Shown here one piece after another: positions 35,898 through 45,969 of a stretch of 64,000 bases of DNA. Positions within the stretch are counted from its first letter, which is position 1; each line of letters starts with the position of its first letter. This stretch comes from Beroe forskalii. Its lineage: Eukaryota; Ctenophora; Nuda; Beroida; Beroidae. Made by a program: the position numbers and the translations under genes. The notes beneath the pieces are model-generated. The model saw only the letters and a program-made list of their open reading frames with translations. It had not been told where the DNA came from and ran no database searches. The stretch is from contig WFMF01000009.1 in NCBI GenBank assembly GCA_011033025.1, forward strand, positions 1,364,001-1,428,000, read 5' to 3'.

Positions 35898-36759
35898 GAT
35901 TTTGATTATAGATAGAGACAGATTCTAGCTTATCCACATAACATGGGCAATTTTTTGATGTGGAGGAGTGATTGTTGTTTGGTGCCTGACAGTTCACACA
36001 TTTCATAGCATCTTGATTTTCTTTTTGAGGGCATTCAGCTTGTTTATGCTGCTGTGCACAGAGAGGGCATGCTCTCTTTCTAGTGCACCAGTTAGCTTGG
36101 TGATCAAACTGATAGCAGTTAAAGCACTGGATAACACGAGGTTTAGGGACATACTTCTTCAGAGGACAAAACATTCTGCCAATGAGAATATGTTCTTTCT
36201 CAAGGACACTTTGGTAATGCTCTAGCTTACCAAAAGTAGCCATGACAGTAAACAATTTGTTACCAGCTTTGTTAATGAACCGTCTAACCTGGACAGTATC
36301 ATTTTGGCTGAGATTCATTTCTGTCTTAATTTGATCACATATAAATTCTTCTGAATATTCAGTGTCCACATCTTCCACTATGCATTTGAGATTTTTATTC
36401 TTCAACATTGACACAGATGTTTTGTTGTCTTTGCCTCCATCAATCGAAAAATATTCTGGCTTCCAAGATTTTATCACTTTCTCTGCATCTTCTTTGGTTT
36501 CTAGCTCAATCAACAAAGACCCATTCCTAGTTCCTTTTGTAAAAATGATTTTGACTTTTTCAAAGTGTTTGTTGAACTCCTTCTTAGTCAAACTTGACAA
36601 CTTCACAAATTTATCATAAGATTGTACATTTTCAATGGCTATGGTCTTTTCAATGTCACATAGAGACTTCTTTGGATCACTGCTGGGGGAAACACTGCTA
36701 GCAGCAGTTTTACCACTAACTGATACAACTGGGGACCTTTTTGAGTAAGTAACATTAAA
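35884..36759 (-). CDS. LINE ORF1, nucleic-acid-binding protein with CCHC knuckles
   Basis: About 290 codons open from the element's 5' boundary; no convincing ATG is present at the very start, so the element is probably slightly 5'-truncated. The middle region resembles an RRM-like fold (VRRFINKAGNKLFTVMATFG). The C-terminus holds zinc knuckles: CFNCYQFDHQANWC, CPLCAQQHKQAEC and CVNCQAPNNNHSSTSKNC. Its stop overlaps the ORF2 start by 14 bp in another frame, a common LINE arrangement. Confidence 0.8.
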   Translation of the reverse strand, partial: FNVTYSKRSPVVSVSGKTAASSVSPSSDPKKSLCDIEKTIAIENVQSYDKFVKLSSLTKKEFNKHFEKVKIIFTKGTRNGSLLIELETKEDAEKVIKSWKPEYFSIDGGKDNKTSVSMLKNKNLKCIVEDVDTEYSEEFICDQIKTEMNLSQNDTVQVRRFINKAGNKLFTVMATFGKLEHYQSVLEKEHILIGRMFCPLKKYVPKPRVIQCFNCYQFDHQANWCTRKRACPLCAQQHKQAECPQKENQDAMKCVNCQAPNNNHSSTSKNCPCYVDKLESVSIYNQNHGSK

Positions 36760-37359
36760 TATCACTTGGCTGAAGGGGCAATTTGAGGATAAGGTGATAT
36801 CCAGGAGAACTGATTTCGCATGGCCAAATGACAGCCCGACTTAAATCCTTGCAACTTTTTCTTGTGGGGCTACCTTAAAGAGCGTGTTTACGCCAACCCC
36901 ATCCCCAGAACAACTGGGCTGCTGAAAAATAACATTATATGGTAGGTAAGGAAGTTAAGTCTCGATACAGTGAAATCAGCCATGGATAACATGCTACCAA
37001 GAGTAAAAACTTGGCCTCAAGAAGGGGGGGCTTGGTTCGAGAAATTATTGAAGTATTGATCAAATCTGAGTTTACTAACCTAAATTGTAATACAATGACA
37101 GCATTTTGAACATTAAACGAAACTGCCCTTTCCCTTGGTCTGAAAATTGTAGCTATTCAAAATATGGACACGAGTCTTGAAACACCCTGTATATCAGATA
37201 TAATCTACTAATATGGAATAACCCCTAGACTCTATTTTTAGATATTAACCATCGAGTTTTATTGACTACTAGAAGATTGCTTAACATGTGTATCCCTGTT
37301 TGCATTGCATGTTCACAGACCTACACAGAATTTTTAGAAGACCACTTAGAAGGGTCTAT

Positions 37360-37572
37360 TACGGTGGCCGAGCAGGCTCACTTTTTTTTGTGGCTCTTAT
37401 AAAAAATTTTTTATGTAAAAATTTTTATGAGCCTTTTTGTTTTCGCCATCCCGTGGCCGAGGAGGATCAAAAATTTTATGTAAAATTTTTGAGCCTTTTC
37501 GTCCCACCATAGTGGCCGAGAAGGATCATTTTATTTCACATAAAAATTTTTGATCCTCCTCGCTTCCATAGA
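37360..37572. repeat. Array of three AT-rich hairpins with GGCCGAGnAGGnTCA
   Basis: Three consecutive stem-loops begin GTGGCCGAGCAGGCTCA (about 37365), GTGGCCGAGGAGGATCA (about 37452) and GTGGCCGAGAAGGATCA (about 37511). Each closes with an inverted GA.CCT..TCG after an A/T-rich middle. The same motif recurs at 48270 and 50830-51045. Confidence 0.75.
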
Positions 37573-37579
37573 TCTAATT

Positions 37580-38430
37580 TTAGCATAATGGCCATTGGCC
37601 ACGTCGTTTGCACCTGCTGTGGCCGCGCGTTAGGCGGCCGATCTAAGCGGCGCCTGCCGCAGATGGAATTCTGACAAATTATTTGAGTCGATTTTTTTGT
37701 ATTTTTGCTTTGAGCAGTAATTATTCAAATTAATTCGATGAAAAGGCCCGTAGAATTATTTTCTTATGAACCATGGGCATGTGTTTTGAAATAAATGTTT
37801 CTGTTGAATCAATGATCTTAAATGTCAGTATAAAATCAAAATATCCTATAAATCATTTTAATTATTTATTTCTATGAATTTATTTGAAATAAAAGAAATC
37901 TTTCTTCAAGACATCAATTTCTATGAATAGAAGTATTCTGCAATGGATAGAGCTTCATGGATACTTTGGTTAATTGGGCTATCCATCTGAATGCTTTTGA
38001 TGCTAAAATCAAATTATTTTATGTTGTTAATTGATTCATGAATTATGAATTATCTTATGAATTATGTTTTATAAAAGGATTGGGGCTATATTTGTGACAA
38101 ATGTAAACTGTTTCTATGCTTGTACATTGATGTTTTAAAGAAATTCTTTATTTTATTGATTTTCCTCTACTAAATTGGTAACTGCTGCTTCTCCAACATA
38201 GCCCTTTAGCTGCAAAAGTCAAGCCACAATAATGCAATGTCCCAGAAAATATATAGACCATTCAAGACTCTTTCATTTTAGAGATTGAGGCAATTATTGC
38301 ATCCACTTCATCCACATGACATAGTGAAACCAGGTTTGTGGCATAAAAATTAACCCTTTCATAAATGCAAGCTAGCTTCTTATTTGGACATGAACAAATT
38401 TAAATTAACAACAATTCATGCTCTGCACCA
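37580..38430. other. AT-rich gene-free stretch
   Basis: A GC-rich patch at 37600-37670 (GCCGCGCGTTAGGCGGCC) followed by AT-rich DNA. No coding or repeat structure recognised beyond that. Confidence 0.4.
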
Positions 38431-38769
38431 AAAGGCAGCATTACTCAAAAATTCCCTGAGAAGCTCTTATAGTTACAATTGAAAGTTGTTATTTCATTTT
38501 AAAAGTTTAATGGTTGTTCAGTTGTTATAACTCATTATGGTAATACATGTCCAGATTTGCCTACTCCCTGTCTACTGGTACCTCCTTGAACTGCAGAAGA
38601 AGGTTCCCTGATATGATGTGAGCTACAAATTACCTACCGCTTGCAGCTGCAGACTTCTTGCAGTTGAATACAATACAATGCAACAGGTTAACTATAATAA
38701 TCATGAAGTAACATTTCGAGATAAGAAACTGGAAAGATTTAAGATTTCAATATTGCCAGATATTGAATA

Positions 38770-39699
38770 GGGGAGATAGGCGGCAAATGGGACAAAAATT
38801 TGAGATGAACATTTTGAATGAAAGGATCTACGCTTTGTGTGAAATTTATGTTCCAGGATACTCGAATTGTGGAAATATGTTCTGTTGCACATTCCAAGGT
38901 CATTAATATGAAGGGTTTCTGAGATAATGAGCTGTCCCATTTGACGGACAGTGTCCCATTTTATAAGTGCCATGATTACCAAATGGGACACCCTGTCCCA
39001 TCACGCAAAACCCAGTCCCCCATAGTTGTCTGCTGCCTGATATTGGGTGTCTGATGTCATTTTTGATATTTTTGTGCATTAGAAATGGACTTTTGATCAG
39101 ATTTGAAAAAACCGTGCAAACATGCCATAATCAGTTTTAGCCTGAATAAGAGAGAAAATTTTGAAGTTGATGAGAAATGCCGAATACACCAGTACGGCTG
39201 TTCCATGATGAAAATACGCTATTTCTATTAATTCAAGTTGGTCAAAAAGCAATAATACGTTTAATGAGATGGAAATATTCTGCCGAAAGGGTGTCCCATT
39301 TTCCAAATTTCGATCTGTCCCATTTGACCATTTCACATGGCATGCATAATTCGCATAATATATTCTGAATATTAGAGAAGCAACGTTTTTGACGTTTGAA
39401 TAACATCATAAGATGTCTGATATCGGCTATAAAACCGAAAAAAGCGACCTAAAAACAATAATGCAAACACAACAGTCGAAATGAAAATCTCAACTTCCTA
39501 GTTCTGATGACTTCGTTCAGCTTTCAGCTTTGTAGCCTTAAACCGTGATTCTTATTGCATTCAACCTGCAATTCAATTCCCATCTATGTTCCACTAATTG
39601 GAACATATTCAAAGGTCTCATGTGACATAGTGACCAAAATTAAGTGAGATATGAAGCTGTCCCATTTGACAAACTGTCCCATTTGCCGCCTATCTCCCC
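38770..39699. mobile_element. 930-bp MITE with TA target duplication
   Basis: TIR GGGGAGATAGGCGGCAAATG at the left with its exact inverse at the right, flanked by TA on both sides. The phrase TGTCCCATTTG recurs inside in both orientations at least six times. No transposase. TA target suggests the Tc1/mariner group. Confidence 0.88.
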
Positions 39700-40028
39700 T
39701 ATGTCATTAATTCATTTTAACTATAAGGTTGATGGTCATTAATTTGTTAAAACTCATGTAATTGTAATACCTGCCCAGGTTTGTCTACTCCTGTCTCCTG
39801 CCTTCAGTGAACTGCTGAAGTATGTTTCCTGATCTGAAGCAAGTACCTACCACATGCAGACCTTTTCAACACAATGCAATCTAACAGGTAAACAGTGCTA
39901 GATTTCATAAATATGTTTGAATGTTGAAATAAGGGACTTAATGGGGTTGGCAAATATAGGAGCCCCAAATAAACGCAATTTTGACCTCAAATGCCCATGA
40001 TCCTTCATATATCGGGTTATTCAAAGGT

Positions 40029-40058
40029 GTGGACTCCATCATATATGATGGAGTCCAC
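40029..40058. repeat. 30-bp perfect palindrome
   Basis: GTGGACTCCATCATA followed directly by its reverse complement. A second hairpin, CCCATGTATC with GATACATGGG, lies near 40112-40148. Both lie in a ~240-bp block absent from the other tandem-array units. Confidence 0.9.
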
Positions 40059-40652
40059 TATACTACCATACTGTGTGAGGGGTATGATTGGAGTTAAACC
40101 CATGTCAAGGAGGCAAAAAGCCCATGTATCTCAAAATTGATACATGGGCTACCCCTACTTACCAGCACCATAGAATGGACAGAGGCATAATCCACGATTT
40201 TTGCAAGTACACCTGAATTCGCCGCGAATTCGCCGCGAATTCAAGTGAATTCAGGTGAATTCAGGTGAATTCGCGGCGGAGTTCGCCAAAAAAAAATTTT
40301 GGCGGACTCCGCCGGAGTCCGCCGGAGTTCGCCGCGGACTCCGGCGAATTCACTTGAATTCACCTGAATTCGCCGCGAATACACGCGTATTCGGTGTACT
40401 AGTTCGCCAATTTTCCAGTTCACCCAGGTGAACAAGTTCGCCGCGAATTCGCGGCGAACTGATGTCCGCCGCGAATTCGCGGCGAACTCAGGTGAACTTG
40501 GACGAACTTGGGCGAACTCAGGTGAACTCAGTTCGCGGCGAATTCACCTGAACTTTGAAGGAACTTTGTCACGTCTGGCACGCTTATGTGAGACTAAGAT
40601 GCAATTCACAATGTCTACCATATGCGTGTCGTCATGGATCCAAAGAACCTTA

Positions 40653-41145
40653 GGGGAGCCGTCACATATTACGTCATCACTCGACGGGAGGGAGGGGGTT
40701 TTCAAATGCTGACAGGTGATGACAGGGGGGAGGGAGGGGGTTTAAGGTTTGCCGACGTCAGCGAAAATATTGAATTTTCTAAATTCGAAAATACGATATC
40801 CAAACTTTTTCGTTCATAATATTTTGTTTTGATGTACCCATTTCATTTCTTTGATATGATATATATATATATTTCGAAACTAACTGGATGTTCGTCTATG
40901 ACAATTAGAACCATTTTTTTAAACGAATTTAACGATATGAATCACACCACACGTACATAGTTGATATTTCATGTCGGTTGTTTTGATTCGAAATAGTCAA
41001 AATTTGTTTTGAAAAAGGAGGGGGGTTTGGTCAATGCTGACGTCATCATGGGGAGGGGTCAGCCAATGATGACAAGTGATGACAGACAGGGAGGAGGGGG
41101 TTGAAAATGGGCAAAAAAGTGATGACATAATATGTGACGGCTCCC
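40653..41145. mobile_element. Harbinger-like MITE nested in the MULE
   Basis: TIRs GGGGAGCCGTCACATATTAC and inverse, flanked by TTA on both sides (3-bp duplication, typical of PIF/Harbinger). Sub-terminal purine-rich repeats (GGGAGGGAGGGGG, GATGACAGG) occur at both ends. No coding. Related in TIR sequence to the element at 43318. Confidence 0.8.
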
Positions 41146-41179
41146 TTAGGGTTAGGGTTTTGATTAGGACACTAGAAAA

Positions 41180-41598
41180 AATTGACATCAAGATCTGTGA
41201 CGTCATTGTCAGGTGTTGCCTGACCCCCTGCGACTTAGGACATCGCTGATTCGCTGAGGACAAAAACCAGTATCGGCGTAAATGGCTAAGTCCTTGTGGG
41301 TGAGGAGAATGCAGACCGTGGGGAGGCACCAGGATCTGTCTTCTGTGAGGGATGAGAGCTCTGCATGGATGACAAGGATCTGGGGTTAGGACTTGAAGGT
41401 TCCATCGAGGAACCAGCGGGAGTTTTCTGCTAGGATCGTGAGTTTGTCACTGGTAGCCCGGATGATCACCAGAGGCGTTGTCGTAGAGGAGCATATCAGC
41501 TTGTCTGAGGGTCCGGCAGTCTGCAGGGAGGGTTTCTGCAGAGTGGGTATGAGGTTCAGGACACTAGCAGCTGCCAGCTCCGCTTGATCCACCTCCAA
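41180..41598 (-). pseudogene. MULE transposase fragment
   Basis: 41386-41598 ends in AENSRWFLDGTFKS, the hallmark first-aspartate region of MULE transposases. After a stop and frame change, 41200-41380 continues QILVIHAELSSLTEDRSWC and LPTVCILLTHKDLAIY, also family-like. The rest of the catalytic domain is missing, the space being occupied by a MITE. Not functional. Confidence 0.75.
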
Positions 41599-43317
41599 GC
41601 TTGTCTCCCATCTGTCGTGTCAAGGGTTTGCAGACTTCATGAGACCTCGTTACCTAAGTGGGACGATATCCTGACGAATTAGCATGGGGTTGTGCTCGCA
41701 TGAACGTCCCGTATCACGTATCCCCTCCGATGACATGAGCCAACAAGCGGTATGGGATAGTGTAAATTGTGATGTGGCGGAGCACATGCTGACACCGTGT
41801 ATCGTGAGTCCCCAGTGTCTCCCACAATGATACATCGGATCGAGCATTATTGTACCCTCCATACGGGCTCTGTTATTCGGATTAACCGAGATATTCTCGG
41901 TATAAATCGATCCAGGCTTTAGGTAGTTTATATAAAGTGAAGAGGCTCCCGACCTAGAGTCCACCCTGTGGGGATCTCCCGACCCAGAGTCCACCCTGGT
42001 GTGCCACCGCCGACCCAGAGTCCCCCGACCTAGAGTCCCCCGACGGCCCGACCTAGAATCCGTTCCCCATGTTGACTTTGCAATCGGGATCTGGTTAGAG
42101 CAAAGCGCCGACCAAAACACCTGTATAAGAAGAGCCTTTGCAATTGCGATAACGCAATTTTCCTTCATCGCCGATCGCTAATTTGTTAAATTCGTACTGA
42201 TTTGGGCTTTTGGGCAAGTTTCCTCCGGCGAACTCAGGGCGGACTCCGGCGAACTCCAGGCGGACTCCGGCATCTGAATTCAGGCGAACTAGTTCACGCG
42301 AATCGCCGCGAACTGGCAGTTCACCTGGGTGAACTGGAAAATTGGCGAACTAGTACACCGAATACGCGTGTATTCGCGGCGAATTCAGGTGAATTCAAGT
42401 GAATTCGCCGGAGTTCGCGGCGGACTCCGGCGGAGTCCGGCGGAGTCCGCCAAAAATTTTTTTGGCGAACTCCGCCGCGAATTCACCTGAATTCACCTGA
42501 ATTCACTTGAATTCGCGGCGAATTCGCGGCGAATTCAGGTGTACTTGCAAAAATCGTGGATTATGCCTGGACAGATATTAAATAATGCAGTAATCACATT
42601 GCCATTTCAGTGTATGAGTAGAAGGTTGACGGTTGTCAAAAACTTGTTCAAACTCATGTAATTGAAAAACGTGTCCAGGTTTGCCTACTCCTGTCTGCTC
42701 ATAGACTTGAACTGCTGAAGAAGGTTCCCTAATCCGATACGTGCTACTGAGCACTGCCCCACACCTGCTGACCTGCAGACCTTTTCGATGCAATATAATC
42801 CAACAGGTAAACTATGATAATCATTAGCAGGTGGGGATCAGAAACTGGAAAAATTTGATTGAATTCTGAATGGTCTGATATTGATTAATAATCATTGATG
42901 GTTAATTAGTTGTGAAAACTCATGTATCATACGTTTTCAGGATTGACTGCTCCTGCTGATGCTTCTTTGGTCGGTGCTTATCCTGGTACTTCCTTGAACA
43001 TTTGATGAAGATTCTCTGATCCGATAGGAGCTTCTGCCTCGCACCTGCTGACTTTCCAATACTGCAAGCAGCACAAAATAGCACCTTGGAATCGAAAAAT
43101 TGGGAGAATTCCATTGATGGACCTCAGAATGGACAGATATCAATTAATCATAATAATATTCTATCCCATCGTACAAGCATATGATTAGGTAGATGGTGTA
43201 GACGTTTTGATACATGTGTCTTCGTGCATTTGATTTTGAGCACTTGCATCACCGACTTTCGCTCGAACGACCGTAAATAATTAAGGGAAACAATTAATTT
43301 AAAGAAAAAAGGCTATA

Positions 43318-44284
43318 GGGATCGTTCACATATTACGTTATCATTTTTTGGGCATTTTCCCCTTCTCCCCTCTCCATAATCAAACGTTGTGGCCAACCCC
43401 CCCCCCCCTCTTTTGGCAAATATAACGTAATCACGGCACGACCCCCCTCCAGAAAGCTGAAACAAAGTTCTTTACTTTAGCATGTTATAATTGATAATCA
43501 TTTTAATGATTTATGTTCAGCGAAACTGAATACCTAACGAACACAGTTTGGCTAGTATTGAAATATTGGAAATTGCCATTTTTACACTTTTAGCCCACTT
43601 TACGAAAAAAAAAAATCGTATATTCGTCCACGCAAAAATCTTGAAAATATGTTTTATCCTACAGTCTACAGAAACTAGGAGGGTGAAAATTTCGTATTCA
43701 GTATATCAGTTTTTTCAAGATTTGAGATCTCCATAGAAATGCAATTTCCATCGAATGATGGTCAAATCTTCTGGATAAGGAGCAGTTTTTGTCATGAAAC
43801 TTGAGGTCCATGAAACTAAAGAGGTATACCTTATCGGACATAATTAGCACGTACATTAAAATCACGCAGCTAAACACATCAGCGTGAATATTAATGTCCG
43901 TGAAAATTTTGTCCGTGATACTATTGTCCGTGATTTTCAGGTCCGTGAAAATTAAGTCCGGTATTTCCTCTTAAAATTTCTAGGGTAGAGAAGCAAAATT
44001 TCTGACTTTATCTCTTTAAACGAAATAACAAAATTTTTAAAAAAATATGCTTCTTTTTATTTGTAGAACCTGCTATATGGAAATTTATCATATTAATTAA
44101 CGAAATATATTGAAAAAATCTTGAAATCAAGTATTCAAATCGTTGTAAAAATGGAAAAAATCGAACCGAAAATTTCGAGATTTTCTTGAAATTTGAAGTG
44201 GCAGGATCGAGCGTGAATATTGATGTCCGTAAAATTTTGATAATTATGTCCCCTCGGCTGATTACGTAATATGTGAATGATCCC
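43318..44284. mobile_element. Second MITE with CACATATTACGT termini
   Basis: Left GGGATCGTTCACATATTACG and inverted right end, bordered by ATA on each side. The core CACATATTACGT is shared with the MITE at 40653. Inside, TGTCCGTGA-type phrases recur several times at 43895-43965. No transposase. Confidence 0.8.
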
Positions 44285-44512
44285 ATATTCATATTCATGC
44301 CATTCCACAAACCTGAGATGAAACTCACATGTAGCCATATAATAATCCTTATGAGCATTATGAATACTTGGAGCCATAATTAAGCATATTCCATATCTCA
44401 ATTATACTTATGATTACATAATGAACATTTGAATTATCTTTTTACCAGGAAGCAACTCGGCAGATTTTTGGTTAATTTTGCCGCTTTATATTGGGCGATT
44501 AACAAACGAATG

Positions 44513-44800
44513 GGATATCGAAAATTATCACACGAGGCGTCAGCCGAAGTTTGACAAATTTCGATATCACACGATCCATGAGTTTGTTAATTGTACCCGA
44601 CAAAACAGTTCTCCCTCCCACTCGGGTCTGACCACCCTCTTCTGAATTCAACGTTTGTATAGATTTTCGAGTGCTCTTTCATAAAATCAACAATTTATTA
44701 AACGATATTCTTCTCTATTATTCCGCCACTGTACAGTAGTTCTACAAAGGAGTGATAGATCGATAATTATCACACTGGAGTTTGAGCCACGGGAGGGAAT
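44513..44800. repeat. Hairpin-ended insertion, copy B
   Basis: Begins with GATATCGAAAATTATCACA, then the loop motif CGAGGCGTCAGCCGAAG, then the closing AAATTTCGATATC. An outer TTAACAAAC / GTTTGTTAA stem encloses it. The right end repeats the copy-specific phrase as GATCGATAATTATCACAC. The core CCCACTCGGGTCTGACCACC and AGTGCTCTTTCATAAAATCAA matches copy A, while the stems do not. Confidence 0.65.
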
Positions 44801-45129
44801 GATCGATTTTAAAACTTTCTGTTCTTTTCAAAGGTTAAAGTGTAATTTTTTTGAATCTGAAATGATTTAACCTTGGAAACTGACCAAATTTACCGAAAGA
44901 ACTAAGTTAGGAATTTTAATTTGGAGCCCGGTTAGTCATACATCATAGGGGTGATATTTATGAGTGGCATGGTTTTCGATAATCTTTTGATAGAATTGTG
45001 ATTTTCCTCTACTTTGCGACAAAATAGTAATTCAAATATGCTATCTGAGGGTAACTGAGGAGTGTGACGGGCTTTCTTAGGAGTGCGACTGGCATTGACT
45101 TTCTTAGGAGTTTGATAGGCTTATTTACG

Positions 45130-45960
45130 GGTAACACACCCCTCTCAACTCATAACATACCCCTATCAACTCGTAATCCACCCCTCTCCACTCATATTAT
45201 ACCTCTATCCACTCATAAAACACCCCTCTCAACTCATAACACACCCCTATCAACTCGTAGCATACCCCTCTCAACTCATAACACACCCCAGTCAACTCAT
45301 AGCATACACCTCTCAACTCATAACACACCCCTATCAACTCGTAGCATACCCCTCTCAACTCATAACACACCCCAGTCAACTCATAGCATACACCTCTCAA
45401 CTCATAACACATCCCAATCATCTCATAACCTACCCCTCTCAACTCATAACACCTCCCCACTCAACTCATAACGCACCCCTCTCAACTCATAACACACCCC
45501 TATCAACTCATAACACACCCCTCTCAACTCATAACGCACCCCTCTCAACTCATAACACCTCCCCCCACCAACCTTAACCTCCCCACTCCACTAACACCCC
45601 TCTCCACTCATCAGGAACCTGAATCGTTCCGTGTCGATCAAATGAATCAATCAAATGAAAACGCAAACAATTTCAGGCGCTTGCTGTTTTGCGCAGACGT
45701 CAATACGTCATCGTGAAAGTCAGAAAGTTTATTGTGTGCGTTTTTCATTTGATCCGATCGATCGATGCGGAACGATAGCTTGAAACCGCCTAACACTCCC
45801 CCTCACAACTTTTAAACCACCCCTCCACTCGTAACACACCCCGCCACTCATATCATACCTCTCTTTACTCATAACACACCTCTCTCAACTCATAACAGAC
45901 CCCTGTCAACTCAAAAAGCAATTCCCTCTCCACTCATAACGCACACCTGAACAAACCTCC
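45130..45960. repeat. 21-bp minisatellite (CTCAACTCATAACACACCCC)
   Basis: More than 25 units of about 21 bp, with CCCCTCTCAACTCATAACAC as consensus and a visible 63-84-bp higher-order pattern at 45230-45420. It is interrupted at 45622-45777 by a foldback element. Because 21 is divisible by three, both strands show long open frames with peptide repeats (STHNTPL; YELRGVC); I do not call these genes. Confidence 0.92.
45622..45777. mobile_element. ~155-bp foldback element inside the minisatellite
   Basis: Arms ATCGTTCCG.TCGATC and TCAAATGAAAACGCAAACAAT are inverted at the other end with small differences. It separates two stretches of the same minisatellite. No coding. Confidence 0.7.
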
Positions 45961-45969
45961 CGTGCCTCA

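Larger units (their letters stand above)
31619..36759 (-). mobile_element. Non-LTR retrotransposon (LINE), inserted with 9-bp TSD
   Basis: Bounded by the direct repeat TATCACTTG (31610-31618 and 36760-36768). Removing it plus one repeat restores an open transposase frame across the junction. The 3' end (left on the plus strand) is a TAAA-type tail, as in several CR1/Jockey-like groups. ORF1 has CCHC knuckles, ORF2 has an APE endonuclease and reverse transcriptase. ORF2 is frameshifted and itself interrupted by a hairpin element at 32757-33080, giving three insertion layers at this locus. Confidence 0.93.
31039..37189 (+). mobile_element. Tc1/mariner-like element split by a LINE insertion, with rearranged left end
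   Basis: The ends are CAGGGTGTTTCAAGACTCGT and its inverse, each bordered by TA, the Tc1/mariner target duplication. Plus-strand transposase pieces flank the LINE: 31380-31618 encodes SVWMGLSHHGVFGPHFFED and then, after a frame break, YFQQDGAPPHTSTASIT. After the LINE, 36769-36900 continues WLKGQFEDKVISRRTD, then FAWPNDSPDLNPCNFFLWGY, which are the second and third catalytic regions of the DDE/D family. The first ~300 bp (31039-31335) are an inverted copy of the 3' end (36890-37189), including the LLKENIRREVRKL segment. So the 5' half of the gene has been replaced by a foldback arm. Not functional. Confidence 0.85.
40184..42567 (-). mobile_element. Mutator-like element (MULE) remnant, 2.4 kb
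   Basis: Flanked by the 8-bp direct repeat TGGACAGA (40176-40183, 42568-42575). The TIRs exceed 230 bp, beginning GGCATAATCCACGATTTTTG and made largely of GAATTCGCGGCGAATTC and AGTCCGCCGGAGTCCGCC sub-repeats, so each TIR is itself strongly palindromic. A degenerate transposase fragment with WFLDGTFK supports the MULE class. Long TIRs plus an 8-9-bp duplication also fit Mutator. A second MITE has landed inside the element. Confidence 0.88.
38440..43150. repeat. Four-unit ~300-bp tandem array split by transposons
   Basis: Four related units lie at about 38440-38769 (continuing 39700-39745), 39745-39940, 42576-42900 and 42900-43150. Each contains AAACTCATGTAATTG.., CCAGGTTTGCCTACTCCTGT, GAACTGCTGAAGAAGGTTCC, CAACAGGTAAACTATGATAA and GAAACTGGAAA..TTTGA in that order. 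A 930-bp MITE sits inside unit 1 and the MULE follows unit 2; deleting the MITE rejoins the repeat seamlessly. No coding. Confidence 0.8.

Noticed and set aside
41146-41160. TTAGGGTTAGGG-like sequence
   Set aside because: Only two units, at the right end of a MITE; not a telomere or a meaningful interstitial telomeric array.
45064-45471. 135-aa and 87-aa open frames with peptide repeats
   Set aside because: They follow directly from a 21-bp minisatellite having a length divisible by three; no start context, splice structure or domain.
45130-45960. CRISPR-like array
   Set aside because: Unit length, absence of unique spacers and the eukaryotic setting show a minisatellite.
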